The notes below the pieces were generated by a model. The model did not search any database. It worked only from the letters and a program-made list of their open reading frames with translations, and was not told the origin of the DNA. From assembly GCA_019118245.1 (NCBI GenBank), contig DWZJ01000051.1, positions 1 to 37,439 on the forward strand: a stretch of 37,439 nt of DNA. The letters run 5' to 3'. Source of the DNA: Candidatus Oscillibacter excrementigallinarum. GTDB lineage: Bacteria; Bacillota; Clostridia; Oscillospirales; Oscillospiraceae. Positions 15,217 through 22,819 of this stretch are shown here, one piece after another. The position numbers and the translations under genes are program-made. Numbering within the stretch: the stretch's first letter is position 1; every line of letters begins with the position of its first letter.

Positions 15217-16037
15217 GACACCTGCTGCCCGCGGTCCTGGCCTGCCTGCTGCTGGCAGGCTGCGGCGCGCCGGCGGACACCGCCGCAGGAGTGCCGGAGG
15301 CCACTTCGGCGGAGATCCTCTCCGCTCCCTCCATCGTGACGGAGGGACAGGCACCGGGGGAGGACCTCGACCTGCCCACAGCCGTCGTCTCCCTGTACGA
15401 CTGGCAAACTTCCGGAGAACCACTTGCCCTGCTGGCAGAGATCCCAGAGCAGGGGATGGCCCTCTACGGCGCGGCGAGCGGGGATGCGTCCCATGTGCTG
15501 TTTCGCTGGGACGATACGCTGGCGGAGTTTCCGGACTGGACGATCGACGCGCCCAAATCCGTGGCACTGGAGCTGCTGGCTCTGGACCTGGACGGCGACG
15601 GCTCCGTGGAGCCGGTGGTCTCCTGCTTCCAGGGCGGGACCCAGGTCAGCCTCTATGACCTGCACGTTTTGCAGCGATCCGACGGTGTTCTGACGGATCA
15701 CCAGCTGCCGGAGGCCCTGTATGAAGCGCAGCTCTCCGATCTGCTGACCCTGGGCGGCAGCGGCCAGACGCTGACCATTTCTCTGGGCAGCCGATCCATC
15801 GAGGCGGCTCTTCCGGAAGGGGTGCAGGCGGAGACGCTGGAGCGCCTGTGGACCGGGGCATCGGTCTCCTGGCAGGCGGAGGAGGGGGCCCTATGGCTTG
15901 TGGACAAGCCGGCGCTTCCGCCGGAAAGCAGCGCGGCAATCTCCACGGTGTATCTGGCCGTTCTCTCCGCCCGGGTCTCTTTCTCAGACGGCCGATTCAC
16001 CCTTTCGGATATGACTCTGCGATCTGAACTTTCCTGA
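15213..16037 (+). CDS. Uncharacterised lipoprotein between tatD and radical SAM genes
   Basis: A 274-residue predicted lipoprotein: a short hydrophobic signal with lipobox LAGC (Cys17) followed by a low-complexity Ala/Pro/Thr linker. The mature part contains an Asp-rich LDLDGDGSVEPVV segment (near residue 130), which resembles FG-GAP/VCBS-type calcium-binding repeats; only one clear copy is visible. I do not recognise the family. The ATG overlaps the tatD stop (ATGA), so translation is coupled. The radical SAM gene begins 25 bp after its stop. Its position between two genes that are normally linked makes it either a recent insertion or a partner; neither can be decided from this window. Confidence 0.75.
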   Translation: MRHLLPAVLACLLLAGCGAPADTAAGVPEATSAEILSAPSIVTEGQAPGEDLDLPTAVVSLYDWQTSGEPLALLAEIPEQGMALYGAASGDASHVLFRWDDTLAEFPDWTIDAPKSVALELLALDLDGDGSVEPVVSCFQGGTQVSLYDLHVLQRSDGVLTDHQLPEALYEAQLSDLLTLGGSGQTLTISLGSRSIEAALPEGVQAETLERLWTGASVSWQAEEGALWLVDKPALPPESSAAISTVYLAVLSARVSFSDGRFTLSDMTLRSELS

Positions 16038-16062
16038 GTTTTTCACACAAGGAGCGATTTTT

Positions 16063-16686
16063 ATGGAAAAAGGCTTTACCATCACCTATGAATACGGGGA
16101 CAACCTGTATGTGAACCCCACCAACCGGTGCAACTTCAACTGCGAGTTCTGCCTGCGGCACAACCAGAGCTCCGGCGGCAGCATCTACACCCACAACCTG
16201 TGGCTGGAGCGGGAGCCCACGAAGGAGGAGCTCCTGGCCTCCATCGAGAGCTGGGACCTCTCCAAGTACAAGCAGCTGGTGTTTGTGGGCTTCGGCGAGC
16301 CCACCTACCGGTTCGACGACATCTGCTGGGTCATCGACCAGATGAAGGCCCACGGCACCAAGATCTTCACCCGGATGGACACCAACGGCACCGGGAGCCT
16401 CATCAACGGCCGGGACATCGCCCCGGACTTCGCCGGCCGGTTCGACATGGTGTCCGTGTCCCTGAACACCGACACGGCGGAGAAGTACAACGCATTGTGC
16501 CATCCTCAGCAGGAGAATGCCTTCCAGGCCATGAAGGACTTCACGAAAGAGGTCCGCAAATACGTGCCCAGCGTGATGATGACGGTGGTGGACACCATCC
16601 CCCAGGAGGAGATCGAGGCCTGCCGGAAGATCTGCGAGGAGGAGATCGGCGCCACCTACCGGGTCCGGGAATACATCGCGGACTAA
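16063..16686 (+). CDS. TatD-associated radical SAM protein
   Basis: A short (207-residue) radical SAM enzyme. The cluster motif CxxxCxxC is at Cys23, Cys27 and Cys30 (CNFNCEFC), followed by a GFGEPTYR segment (SAM-binding GGE-like position) and barrel strands up to residue 200. There is no C-terminal auxiliary Fe-S domain. It fits the radical SAM family described as TatD-associated (TIGR04038, from memory) and lies in the same operon as a TatD gene, which supports the name. The reaction is unknown; linkage to TatD suggests action on nucleic acid or a nucleotide derivative, which is inference. The ATG at 16063 has an AAGGAG site. The rpsF promoter follows immediately. Confidence 0.88.
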   Translation: MEKGFTITYEYGDNLYVNPTNRCNFNCEFCLRHNQSSGGSIYTHNLWLEREPTKEELLASIESWDLSKYKQLVFVGFGEPTYRFDDICWVIDQMKAHGTKIFTRMDTNGTGSLINGRDIAPDFAGRFDMVSVSLNTDTAEKYNALCHPQQENAFQAMKDFTKEVRKYVPSVMMTVVDTIPQEEIEACRKICEEEIGATYRVREYIAD

Positions 16687-16702
16687 AAAATCACGATTTT
16701 CC

Positions 16703-16730
16703 TTGACATTTCCAAAATTTCCGATATAAT
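16703..16730 (+). promoter_or_regulatory. Promoter of rpsF-ssb-rpsR
   Basis: A perfect TTGACA (16703-16708) and perfect TATAAT (16725-16730) with a 16-base spacer in AT-rich DNA: the strongest promoter in the window, as expected for ribosomal protein genes. Confidence 0.92.
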
Positions 16731-16761
16731 AATAGGGCTTGCAGTCTGCAGGCGTATCCTT

Positions 16762-16782
16762 GCTCCCATCCCGAATGGGGGC
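16762..16782 (+). promoter_or_regulatory. S6:S18-binding leader hairpin of rpsF
   Basis: GCTCCCAT (16762-16769) pairs with ATGGGGGC (16775-16782), one T-G pair included, leaving the loop CCCGA. A CCG trinucleotide next to a GC stem in the rpsF leader is the described S6:S18 binding motif by which the S6-S18 complex represses its own operon. The position, about 30 bases after the -10 and 12 before the ribosome binding site, suits translational repression. Confidence 0.75.
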
Positions 16783-16807
16783 CATTTGTCCAGAAGGAGG
16801 TGCAAAT

Positions 16808-17104
16808 ATGGCAAAGGTTTCTGCCAATTATGAGGTCGTGTATATCATCGACCCTGCACAGGGTGAGGAGAACACCGCCGCACTGGTGGCCAAGTTCAAG
16901 ACCCTGGCTGAGCAGAATGGTTCCGCTGTGGAAGTGGAAGAGTGGGGCAGCCGCAAGCTGGCTTATCCCATCAACTACAAGACCGAAGGTTACTACGTCC
17001 TGATGAGCTTTACCAGCGAGCCTTCTTTCCCGAAGGAGCTGGACCGCATTCTGCGGATCACCGACGGCATCATGCGTTCCCTGATCGTCTGCAAGGGCGA
17101 GTGA
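16808..17104 (+). CDS. rpsF: 30S ribosomal protein S6
   Basis: A 98-residue S6 protein. The N-terminal strand YEVVYIIDP, the central WGSRKLAYPINYKTEGYYVLMSF segment and the C-terminal ELDRILRITDGIMRSLIV helix-strand are characteristic. S6 pairs with S18 on the 30S platform. The ATG at 16808 follows AAGGAGG with a normal spacing. ssb begins 13 bp after its stop and rpsR follows, the classic rpsF-ssb-rpsR operon, with a strong promoter and an S6:S18-type leader hairpin upstream for feedback control. Confidence 0.98.
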   Translation: MAKVSANYEVVYIIDPAQGEENTAALVAKFKTLAEQNGSAVEVEEWGSRKLAYPINYKTEGYYVLMSFTSEPSFPKELDRILRITDGIMRSLIVCKGE

Positions 17105-17117
17105 GGAGGCATCCGCC

Positions 17118-17570
17118 ATGCTCAACAAGATCATCATCATGGGTCGTCTGACCCGGGACCCTGAGCTGCGCCGTACCGGAAACGGCACCGCTGTCACGTC
17201 CTTCTCCCTGGCCGTGGACCGGGACTTCAAGTCCCAGAGCGGCGAGAAGGAGACCGATTTCATCGACGTGGTGGCGTGGCGCAGCACCGCGGAGTTCGTC
17301 AGCAAGTACTTCACCAAGGGCCGCATGGCCGTGGTGGAGGGCCGGCTGCAGATCCGCGACTGGACGGACAAGGACGGCGGCAAGCGCAGAAGCGCCGAGG
17401 TCGTCGCCGACAACGTCTATTTCGGGGACTCCAAACGGGACGGCGCCGGCGATTTCGGCGGCGCACCTGCTTCCTACAGCGCCCCCATGGGCGGCCGCAG
17501 CGCGGCGCCGATGGGCGGACAATCCGACTTCGCCGAGATCGGCGAGGAGGACGGCGAACTGCCGTTCTGA
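17118..17570 (+). CDS. ssb: Single-stranded DNA-binding protein
   Basis: A 150-residue SSB, active as a homotetramer in replication, repair and recombination. The OB fold occupies residues 1 to about 105 (MLNKIIIMGRLTRDPELRRT, FSLAVDR, ETDFIDVVAW, GRMAVVEGRLQIRDWTDKDG). A Gly/Ala-rich linker follows, and the acidic tip EEDGELPF at the C-terminus is the conserved peptide that recruits partner proteins (equivalent to DDDIPF). The ATG has GAGGAGGC upstream. It lies between rpsF and rpsR as usual. Confidence 0.98.
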   Translation: MLNKIIIMGRLTRDPELRRTGNGTAVTSFSLAVDRDFKSQSGEKETDFIDVVAWRSTAEFVSKYFTKGRMAVVEGRLQIRDWTDKDGGKRRSAEVVADNVYFGDSKRDGAGDFGGAPASYSAPMGGRSAAPMGGQSDFAEIGEEDGELPF

Positions 17571-17595
17571 CTTTTGATAAAGGAGGAACCATTTC

Positions 17596-17847
17596 ATGGC
17601 TTTTGATCGTGAAGCGAGACCCGCTCGCCCCAACCGCGGCAAGCGCCGCAAGGTCTGCCAGTTCTGCGCGGACAAGTGCGAGCATATCGATTACAAAGAC
17701 GCCGCCAAGCTGCGCCGCTTTGTCTCTGAGCGTTCCAAGATCCTGCCCCGCCGGACCACCGGCACCTGCGCCATGCATCAGCGTCAGCTGACTGAGGCCA
17801 TCAAGCGCGCCCGGCAGATCGCTCTGCTGCCCTACGTCACCGACTAA
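17596..17847 (+). CDS. rpsR: 30S ribosomal protein S18
   Basis: An 83-residue basic protein of the 30S platform that binds with S6. The segment [17 protein letters not shown] retains a CxxC pair plus a third cysteine, the zinc-binding (C+) form of S18, and the [26 protein letters not shown] core is diagnostic. The ATG at 17596 follows AAGGAGG. It is the last gene of the operon, with a strong terminator 21 bp after the stop. Confidence 0.98.
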   Translation: MAFDREARPARPNRGKRRKVCQFCADKCEHIDYKDAAKLRRFVSERSKILPRRTTGTCAMHQRQLTEAIKRARQIALLPYVTD

Positions 17848-17868
17848 GGCAGATCTGATGGATCCATG

Positions 17869-17900
17869 AACGCCCCCGTCCGTTGGACGGGGGCGTTTTT
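17869..17900 (+). terminator. Terminator of rpsF-ssb-rpsR
   Basis: AACGCCCCCGTCC (17869-17881) and GGACGGGGGCGTT (17885-17897) form a perfect 13-bp stem with a GTT loop and a run of five T residues. Confidence 0.95.
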
Positions 17901-17931
17901 CTGCTTTTTTAACAAAATCTGAATCTCCCGG

Positions 17932-17960
17932 TTGTTTTTCCCGGCAGACCATGGTAGGAT
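17932..17960 (+). promoter_or_regulatory. Possible promoter of the AEC transporter gene
   Basis: TTGTTT (17932-17937) and TAGGAT (17955-17960) spaced 17 bases apart. The match to consensus is moderate, but the position just after the rpsR terminator and 36 bases before the start is right. Confidence 0.45.
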
Positions 17961-17995
17961 AAAAGCCGTGCTTGTTTTAGGGAGGAAATCAACTC

Positions 17996-18916
17996 ATGGT
18001 CTTACTGCTGCTTGAACAGATCGTACAGCTCTTTCTGTGCCTCATCCTGGGCTGGCTGCTGGTCCGGCTGAAGCTGCTGAAGCCCACGGACAGCCGGGTG
18101 ATCTCCGTGGTGTGCCTGTACCTCATCATCCCCTGCGTCATCGTCACCGCCTTTCAGATCGACAGCACCCCGGAGCTGCTCCAGGGCCTGGCCCTCTCCC
18201 TGGGGACGGCCATCGGCATCCACATCCTGTTTTTCGTCTTCACCGCCCTGCTGCGGCGGCCGCTGCATCTGACGCCGGTGGAGCAAGCCTCCGTCATCTA
18301 TAGCAACTGCGGCAACCTGATCATCCCCCTGGTGACCGCCACCCTGGGGCCCCAGTGGGTGGTCTTTTCCAGTATGTACCAGCTGGTGCAGCAGTTCCCC
18401 CTCTGGAGCCACTGCCGCATCCTGCTCAGCGGGGACCGCTCCATCTCCTTGAAAAAGATCTTCCTGAACGTCAACATCCTCTCGGTGTTCGCGGGCGTGC
18501 TCCTGTTCGCGCTGGGCATCTCCCTGCCCACGGTGATCGAGGGCACCATGGACTCCCTGGCCTCCATGGTGGGCCCCCTCAGCATGATCGTGGCCGGGAT
18601 GCTCATGGGCGACCAGGACATCCTGGCGGTCCTGCGGATCCGCAGCATCTGGAAGGTGGCCTTCCTGCGGCTGATCGCCGCGCCGCTGATCGTGCTGTGC
18701 ATCCTGAAATTTTCCGGTCTTGCCTCCCTGGTCCCGGACGGAGCGTCCATCCTGCTGATCAGCCTGCTGGCCGCCAGCGCCCCCGCTGCCTCCAACGTCA
18801 CCCAGATCGCCCAGGTCTACGGGCACGAGGGAGACTACGCCAGCGCCATCAATGCCATCACCACCCTGCTGTGCATCGTGACCATGCCGCTGATGGTGCT
18901 GCTATATCAGCTGTGA
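17996..18916 (+). CDS. AEC family transporter
   Basis: A 306-residue integral membrane protein of the auxin efflux carrier (AEC) family. About ten hydrophobic segments are visible, arranged as two similar halves: FLCLILGWLLVRLKLL at the start, LIIPCVIVTAFQI near residue 40, YSNCGNLIIPLVTATLG near 100 (the conserved Asn-rich crossover helix) and AAPLIVLCILKFSGL, SILLISLLAASAPAASNVTQIAQVYG near the end. Bacterial members move carboxylates such as malate; the substrate here cannot be told. The ATG at 17996 has GGGAGGAAA upstream. It is a single-gene unit between two terminators. Confidence 0.9.
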   Translation: MVLLLLEQIVQLFLCLILGWLLVRLKLLKPTDSRVISVVCLYLIIPCVIVTAFQIDSTPELLQGLALSLGTAIGIHILFFVFTALLRRPLHLTPVEQASVIYSNCGNLIIPLVTATLGPQWVVFSSMYQLVQQFPLWSHCRILLSGDRSISLKKIFLNVNILSVFAGVLLFALGISLPTVIEGTMDSLASMVGPLSMIVAGMLMGDQDILAVLRIRSIWKVAFLRLIAAPLIVLCILKFSGLASLVPDGASILLISLLAASAPAASNVTQIAQVYGHEGDYASAINAITTLLCIVTMPLMVLLYQL

Positions 18917-18942
18917 GCCGCTGCGGACCCTGCTTCCGCGAA

Positions 18943-18969
18943 AAAGAGCCGCCCGGTGGGCGGCTCTTT
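18943..18969. terminator. Bidirectional terminator between AEC gene and hydrogenase
   Basis: AAAGAGCCGCCC (18943-18954) and GGGCGGCTCTTT (18958-18969) form a perfect 12-bp stem with loop GGT, flanked by A residues on one side and T on the other. It serves two convergent genes. Confidence 0.9.
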
Positions 18970-18990
18970 CCATTGATATGGCCTTGCGGT

Positions 18991-20511
18991 TTACCGCTCC
19001 TCCACTTCCTGCAGGCGGTCCACAAAGGGGCTGGCGGTGCTGCTGACCTCCACGGCCTCCTTCTTGAATTTCTCCACATTCATGGTGCTCTCCCGCACGG
19101 GGGTGATGGTGCCGGCGCCGGCCACACAGCCGCCGGGGCAGGCCATGCCCTCCAGCAGATAGCCATTGCGCTTGCCGGCCTTGGCCATCATCAGCATCTT
19201 CCGGCACTCCCGCAGGCCGTCGCCGTACTCGATCTGGACTTCCCGGTCGGGGGCCATGTGCTGGATGGCCTCCTTCACCGCGGCGGCCACACCGCCCACC
19301 ACGGCAAAGCCGCGGCCCATGGCGGTGCCCTCGTTCAGGCCCTCCGCGGGGTCGGCCTCCAGGGTGCTGAAGTCGATGCTCTTGGCGTCGAACATCCCCT
19401 GGAGCTCCTCAAACGTCAGCACGTAGTCCACATCGGAGCGGACAGACTTCCGGTTGGCCTCCAGCTTCTTGGCGGCGCAGGGGCCCACGAAGCAGATCTT
19501 GGCGTCGGGATGATCCTTCTTCACCATACGGGCAGTGATGACCATGGGCGTCAGGGCCATGGAGATGCAGTCCTTCAGCTCCGGGAACAGCTTCTTGGCC
19601 ATGACGGACCAGGCAGGGCAGCAGCTGGTGCCCATGAAGGGCAGCTTCTCCGGGACCTCCTCCAGGAAGTCCTTGGCCTCCTCCACCGTGCACAGGTCCG
19701 CGCCGATGGCAACCTCCACCACGTCGTCAAAGCCCAGGAGGTGCATGGCGGCCTTCAGCTTGGCGGGGGTGGCGTTCTTGCCGAACTGGCCCACAAAGGC
19801 GGGGGCCACGCAGGCGATGACCTTGGAGCCCCGGTTCATGGCGGTGATGACCTGGAAGATCTGGCTCTTGTCCGCGATGGCGGCGAAGGGGCAGTTCACC
19901 AGGCACATGCCGCAGGAGACGCACTTGTCGTAGTTGATCTTGGCCCGGCCCAGCTCATCGGACTCGATGGCGTCCATGCCGCAGGCGGCGGCGCAGGGGC
20001 GCTCGATCTTACTAATGGCGTGGTAGGGGCACTGGTTGAAGCAGCGGCCGCACTTGATGCACTTCTCCTGGTCGATGTGGCAGTGCTTGTCCTTGTCCAG
20101 ATAGATGGCATCCTTGGGGCACACGTTCATGCAGGGGTGGGACAGGCAGCCCTGGCAGCTGTCCGTGATGCGGATCTGCTTGGGAGGGCAGGCATTGCAG
20201 GCAAAGGGGATGATGTTGACCAGGGGCTCCTCAAAATACCGCTGGTCCGTGGCGGCCTCGTCAATGCTGGCGGAGACGGGCATCTGCTCCGAAGCCCGCT
20301 GCAGATTCATGCCGAGGGCCAGCCGGACACGCTCCTGGACGATCGCCCGCTCCAGGAACACGTCGTGGCGGTGATGGGCCACCTCGCCCTGGATCATCTT
20401 GTAGGGGATCTCGTCGACCCGTTTCAGGTCCCCGCCCTCATAGGCCAGGCGGGCCACCTCCGTGAATACGTTGCGGCGAATATCGTCTACCGCGCTGTGT
20501 ACGCCTCTCAT
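18991..20511 (-). CDS. Group B-type monomeric [FeFe] hydrogenase
   Basis: A 506-residue iron hydrogenase. The three H-cluster signatures are intact: TSCCPAW (about residues 295-301), GPCAAKKLE (about 343-351) and EGMACPGGC (about 454-462), giving the cysteines that hold the [4Fe-4S] part and the 2Fe subcluster. Before them are three ferredoxin-type cysteine motifs (CQGC...CMNVCP, CIKCGRCFNQCP, CVSCGMCLVNCP), so electrons probably come from ferredoxin. The TSCCP and GPC forms fit the group B class described from Firmicutes rather than group A. Reaction: reversible proton reduction to H2. The maturases HydE, HydF and HydG are not in this window. The ATG at 20511 is preferred over 20526 because GGAGG precedes it correctly and overlaps the other ATG. 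Confidence 0.92.
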   Translation of the reverse strand: MRGVHSAVDDIRRNVFTEVARLAYEGGDLKRVDEIPYKMIQGEVAHHRHDVFLERAIVQERVRLALGMNLQRASEQMPVSASIDEAATDQRYFEEPLVNIIPFACNACPPKQIRITDSCQGCLSHPCMNVCPKDAIYLDKDKHCHIDQEKCIKCGRCFNQCPYHAISKIERPCAAACGMDAIESDELGRAKINYDKCVSCGMCLVNCPFAAIADKSQIFQVITAMNRGSKVIACVAPAFVGQFGKNATPAKLKAAMHLLGFDDVVEVAIGADLCTVEEAKDFLEEVPEKLPFMGTSCCPAWSVMAKKLFPELKDCISMALTPMVITARMVKKDHPDAKICFVGPCAAKKLEANRKSVRSDVDYVLTFEELQGMFDAKSIDFSTLEADPAEGLNEGTAMGRGFAVVGGVAAAVKEAIQHMAPDREVQIEYGDGLRECRKMLMMAKAGKRNGYLLEGMACPGGCVAGAGTITPVRESTMNVEKFKKEAVEVSSTASPFVDRLQEVEER

Positions 20512-20577
20512 TCTTTTTTCCTCCATATTTCACCGGGCAGTCGCATTCTGAACCCGGCTACTTAGAATTGCGGAAAT

Positions 20578-20606
20578 ATTATACCGGAACTTGGCGGTTC
20601 TTGCAA
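20578..20606 (-). promoter_or_regulatory. Promoter of the hydrogenase gene
   Basis: On the minus strand TTGCAA (20601-20606) and a perfect TATAAT (20578-20583) are 17 bases apart, giving a leader of roughly 60 bases to the start codon. Confidence 0.75.
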
Positions 20607-20939
20607 GGAAAAGTTGCCGGAAAGTCCTGGAATCGTCAATTTTTTATAAGAATTTTACGGAAGACAGCATACGGCGGAGGACATCCTGGTCAGGGACGCC
20701 CTCCGCCGCACGCAGAGAGAAAGGAAATGAAAAATGAAAAAAGAGAGGGGGTATCAGCAATCCTTTTTTGGAGGATGTCTGTATCATACCCCGGAAATCT
20801 AAAAAGAACCTTGAAAAACTTTGAACAATTTGTAAAGTTCTGTTCATTCTTTCAGATAGGTTTCAGTTTCCCTTCTTATACTGTGAGGGCTGACAGAGGC
20901 GGGCCGCGCCTGCTTCTATCCCTGAAGGAGGTTGTTTGT
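20607..20939. other. AT-rich spacer between hydrogenase and ABC operon
   Basis: About 330 bases without a convincing gene. It is clearly lower in GC than its surroundings. The frame of the downstream ATPase stays open across it, but lacks family similarity and a proper start. It contains an inverted repeat TGAACA (20822-20827)/TGTTCA (20841-20846) around TTGTAAA, which recurs near 36360. A TATACT at 20877-20882 could be the -10 of the ABC operon, without a good -35. Confidence 0.45.
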
Positions 20940-21953
20940 GTGATCGAGGTCAAAAATCTGGTGAAGCGGTATGGGGACCACTACGCGGTGGACCACCTGA
21001 GCTTCACGGTGGAGGACGGCCAGATCTTCGGCTTTTTAGGGCCGAACGGCGCCGGAAAATCCACCACCATGAATATCATGACCGGATACCTGGCCGCCAC
21101 AGAGGGCCAGGTGCTGGTGGAGGGCCACGATATCCTGGAGGAGCCCGAGGCCGCCCGGGCCTGCATCGGCTACCTGCCGGAGATCCCGCCCCTGTATCCC
21201 GACATGACGGTGGATGAGTATCTACTCTTCTGCGCGGAGCTCAAAAAGATCCCCAAGGCCCAGCGGGAGGACCAGCTGGATCAGGTGCTGGCCCTGACCC
21301 ACCTGGAGGATATGCACGCCCGGCTGATCCGGAACCTGTCCAAGGGCTACCGGCAGCGGGTGGGGCTGGCCCAGGCCATCCTGGGCTTTCCCAAGATCAT
21401 CATCCTGGACGAGCCCACGGTGGGCCTGGACCCCAAGCAGGTGGTGGAGATCCGGGATCTGGTCCGGCATCTGGCCAAGGACCACACCGTCATCATCAGC
21501 TCCCACATCCTCTCGGAGATCCGGGCGGTGTGTGACCACGTGCTGATCATCCGCAAGGGCAGGTTCGTGGTGTGCGACACCCCGGAGGATCTGGAGGAGA
21601 AGCTCTCCTCCGGCAGCTCTCTGGAGATAACGATCAAGGCCGCGCCGGAGCGGGCGGAGGCCGTACTGCGTCAGGTGCCCGCCGTCAGCGGCTGCACGCT
21701 GCTGGGGCAGACCGACGACACAGCCCGCTTTGAGGTCCGCATGGACGGCGACGCCCGGGAGGCGCTGTTCTACGCCTTCGCGGAGGCCAAGTGCCCCCTG
21801 GTGGAGCTGCGGCCCCGGATGGCCTCTCTGGAGGAGGTCTTCCTGGATCTGACAGATGACGACGACACGGTGGCGGCCCAGGCGGCCGCGTTGTTCCAGG
21901 CGCCCGCCGCGCCTGCGGAAAAGGAGGGAAGCCGCGATGAAGGCGATCTATAA
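20940..21953 (+). CDS. ABC transporter ATP-binding protein, GldA-like
   Basis: A 337-residue ATPase subunit. Walker A is GPNGAGKST (residues 34-42), the signature is LSKGYRQRVGLAQA (about 137), and Walker B is IIILDEP followed by the H-loop ISSHILSE. The last ~100 residues are an accessory domain typical of exporters of the CcmA/NodI/GldA type. The start is a GTG at 20940, 8 bases after AAGGAGG; MIEVKNLVKRYG is the normal family N-terminus. The permease gene starts 17 bases before its stop, and GldG-like and DUF4340 genes follow. This gene order matches the Gld-type ABC system known from gliding bacteria and, with unknown roles, from many Firmicutes. Confidence 0.93.
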   Translation: MIEVKNLVKRYGDHYAVDHLSFTVEDGQIFGFLGPNGAGKSTTMNIMTGYLAATEGQVLVEGHDILEEPEAARACIGYLPEIPPLYPDMTVDEYLLFCAELKKIPKAQREDQLDQVLALTHLEDMHARLIRNLSKGYRQRVGLAQAILGFPKIIILDEPTVGLDPKQVVEIRDLVRHLAKDHTVIISSHILSEIRAVCDHVLIIRKGRFVVCDTPEDLEEKLSSGSSLEITIKAAPERAEAVLRQVPAVSGCTLLGQTDDTARFEVRMDGDAREALFYAFAEAKCPLVELRPRMASLEEVFLDLTDDDDTVAAQAAALFQAPAAPAEKEGSRDEGDL

Positions 21954-22803
21954 GCGGGAGGTCAGCTCCTATTTCAACTCCATGATCGGCTGGATCTTCG
22001 TGGCGGTCCTGACGGTCTTTATCGGCATCTATTTCTTTGCGTACAACCTGTTTCAGGGATACCCCTATTTCTCCCTGGCCCTGGGGTCCTCGCTGTTCAT
22101 CTTCATGGTGGTGATCCCCATCCTCACCATGCGCTCCATGGCGGATGAGCGCCACACCAAGACGGACCAGCTGCTGCTGACGGCGCCGGTATCCGTCACC
22201 GCCGTGGTGCTGGGGAAGTACTTCGCCATGCTGACGGTGTTCGCCGTTCCGGTGGCCATCGCCTGCCTGTGCCCCCTGATCATCGCCCTGAACGGCACGG
22301 CCTTCCTGCTGGCGGACTACGGCGCCATCCTGGCCTTCTTCCTGCTGGGGGCGGCGGAGATCGCCGTGGGCCTGCTGATCTCCTCTCTGACGGAGAGCCA
22401 GATCATCGCCGCGGTGGGGACCTTCGGGCTTCTGCTCCTGCTGTACCTGTGGGACGGCCTGGTGGGCTTCCTACCCTCCACCGCCGAGGGGTCTCTCATC
22501 GGCCTCTTTGTGGTGCTGATCCTGCTGTGCTTCCTCATCAACGCCCTGTCCGACAACTGGAAGGTCACCGCCGGGGTGCTGGTGGTGGGCGCCGCGGTAA
22601 TCGCCGCCTTCTACCTGCGGGATTCCAGCGCCTTTGCCAATCTCCTGCCGGACGTACTGGGGAAGTTCTCCCTGCTGTCGGCCTTTGACAGCTTTTCCAC
22701 CGACCACGTCTTTGACGTGCCGGGGATCCTGCTGTACGTGTCCATCAGCGCGCTGCTGGTATTCCTGACGGTCCAGGTCATCCAGAAGCGCCGCTGGAGC
22801 TGA
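21937..22803 (+). CDS. ABC-2 type permease, GldF-like
   Basis: A 288-residue membrane protein with six predicted spans. It begins MKAIYKREVSSYFNSMIGWIF, the usual start of ABC-2 permeases with a short amphipathic helix before span 1 (residues about 16-40). The loop carrying MRSMADERHTKTDQLLLTAPVS between spans 2 and 3 is the conserved coupling region that meets the ATPase. The ATG at 21937 follows AAGGAGGG and lies within the end of the ATPase gene (17-base overlap), so the two are translationally coupled. The transported substrate is unknown. Confidence 0.92.
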   Translation: MKAIYKREVSSYFNSMIGWIFVAVLTVFIGIYFFAYNLFQGYPYFSLALGSSLFIFMVVIPILTMRSMADERHTKTDQLLLTAPVSVTAVVLGKYFAMLTVFAVPVAIACLCPLIIALNGTAFLLADYGAILAFFLLGAAEIAVGLLISSLTESQIIAAVGTFGLLLLLYLWDGLVGFLPSTAEGSLIGLFVVLILLCFLINALSDNWKVTAGVLVVGAAVIAAFYLRDSSAFANLLPDVLGKFSLLSAFDSFSTDHVFDVPGILLYVSISALLVFLTVQVIQKRRWS

Positions 22804-22819
22804 GAGGAGGCGAAGGAAC

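Noticed and set aside
18355-20565. 736-codon open frame on the plus strand covering part of the AEC gene and the antisense of the hydrogenase
   Set aside because: It crosses two real genes and their terminator; its translation is a GC-skewed shadow of the other strand.
20568-20939. In-frame N-terminal extension of the ABC ATPase
   Set aside because: The frame is open, but the GTG at 20940 has a perfect AAGGAGG site and begins exactly at the family N-terminus; the upstream part looks non-coding and AT-rich.
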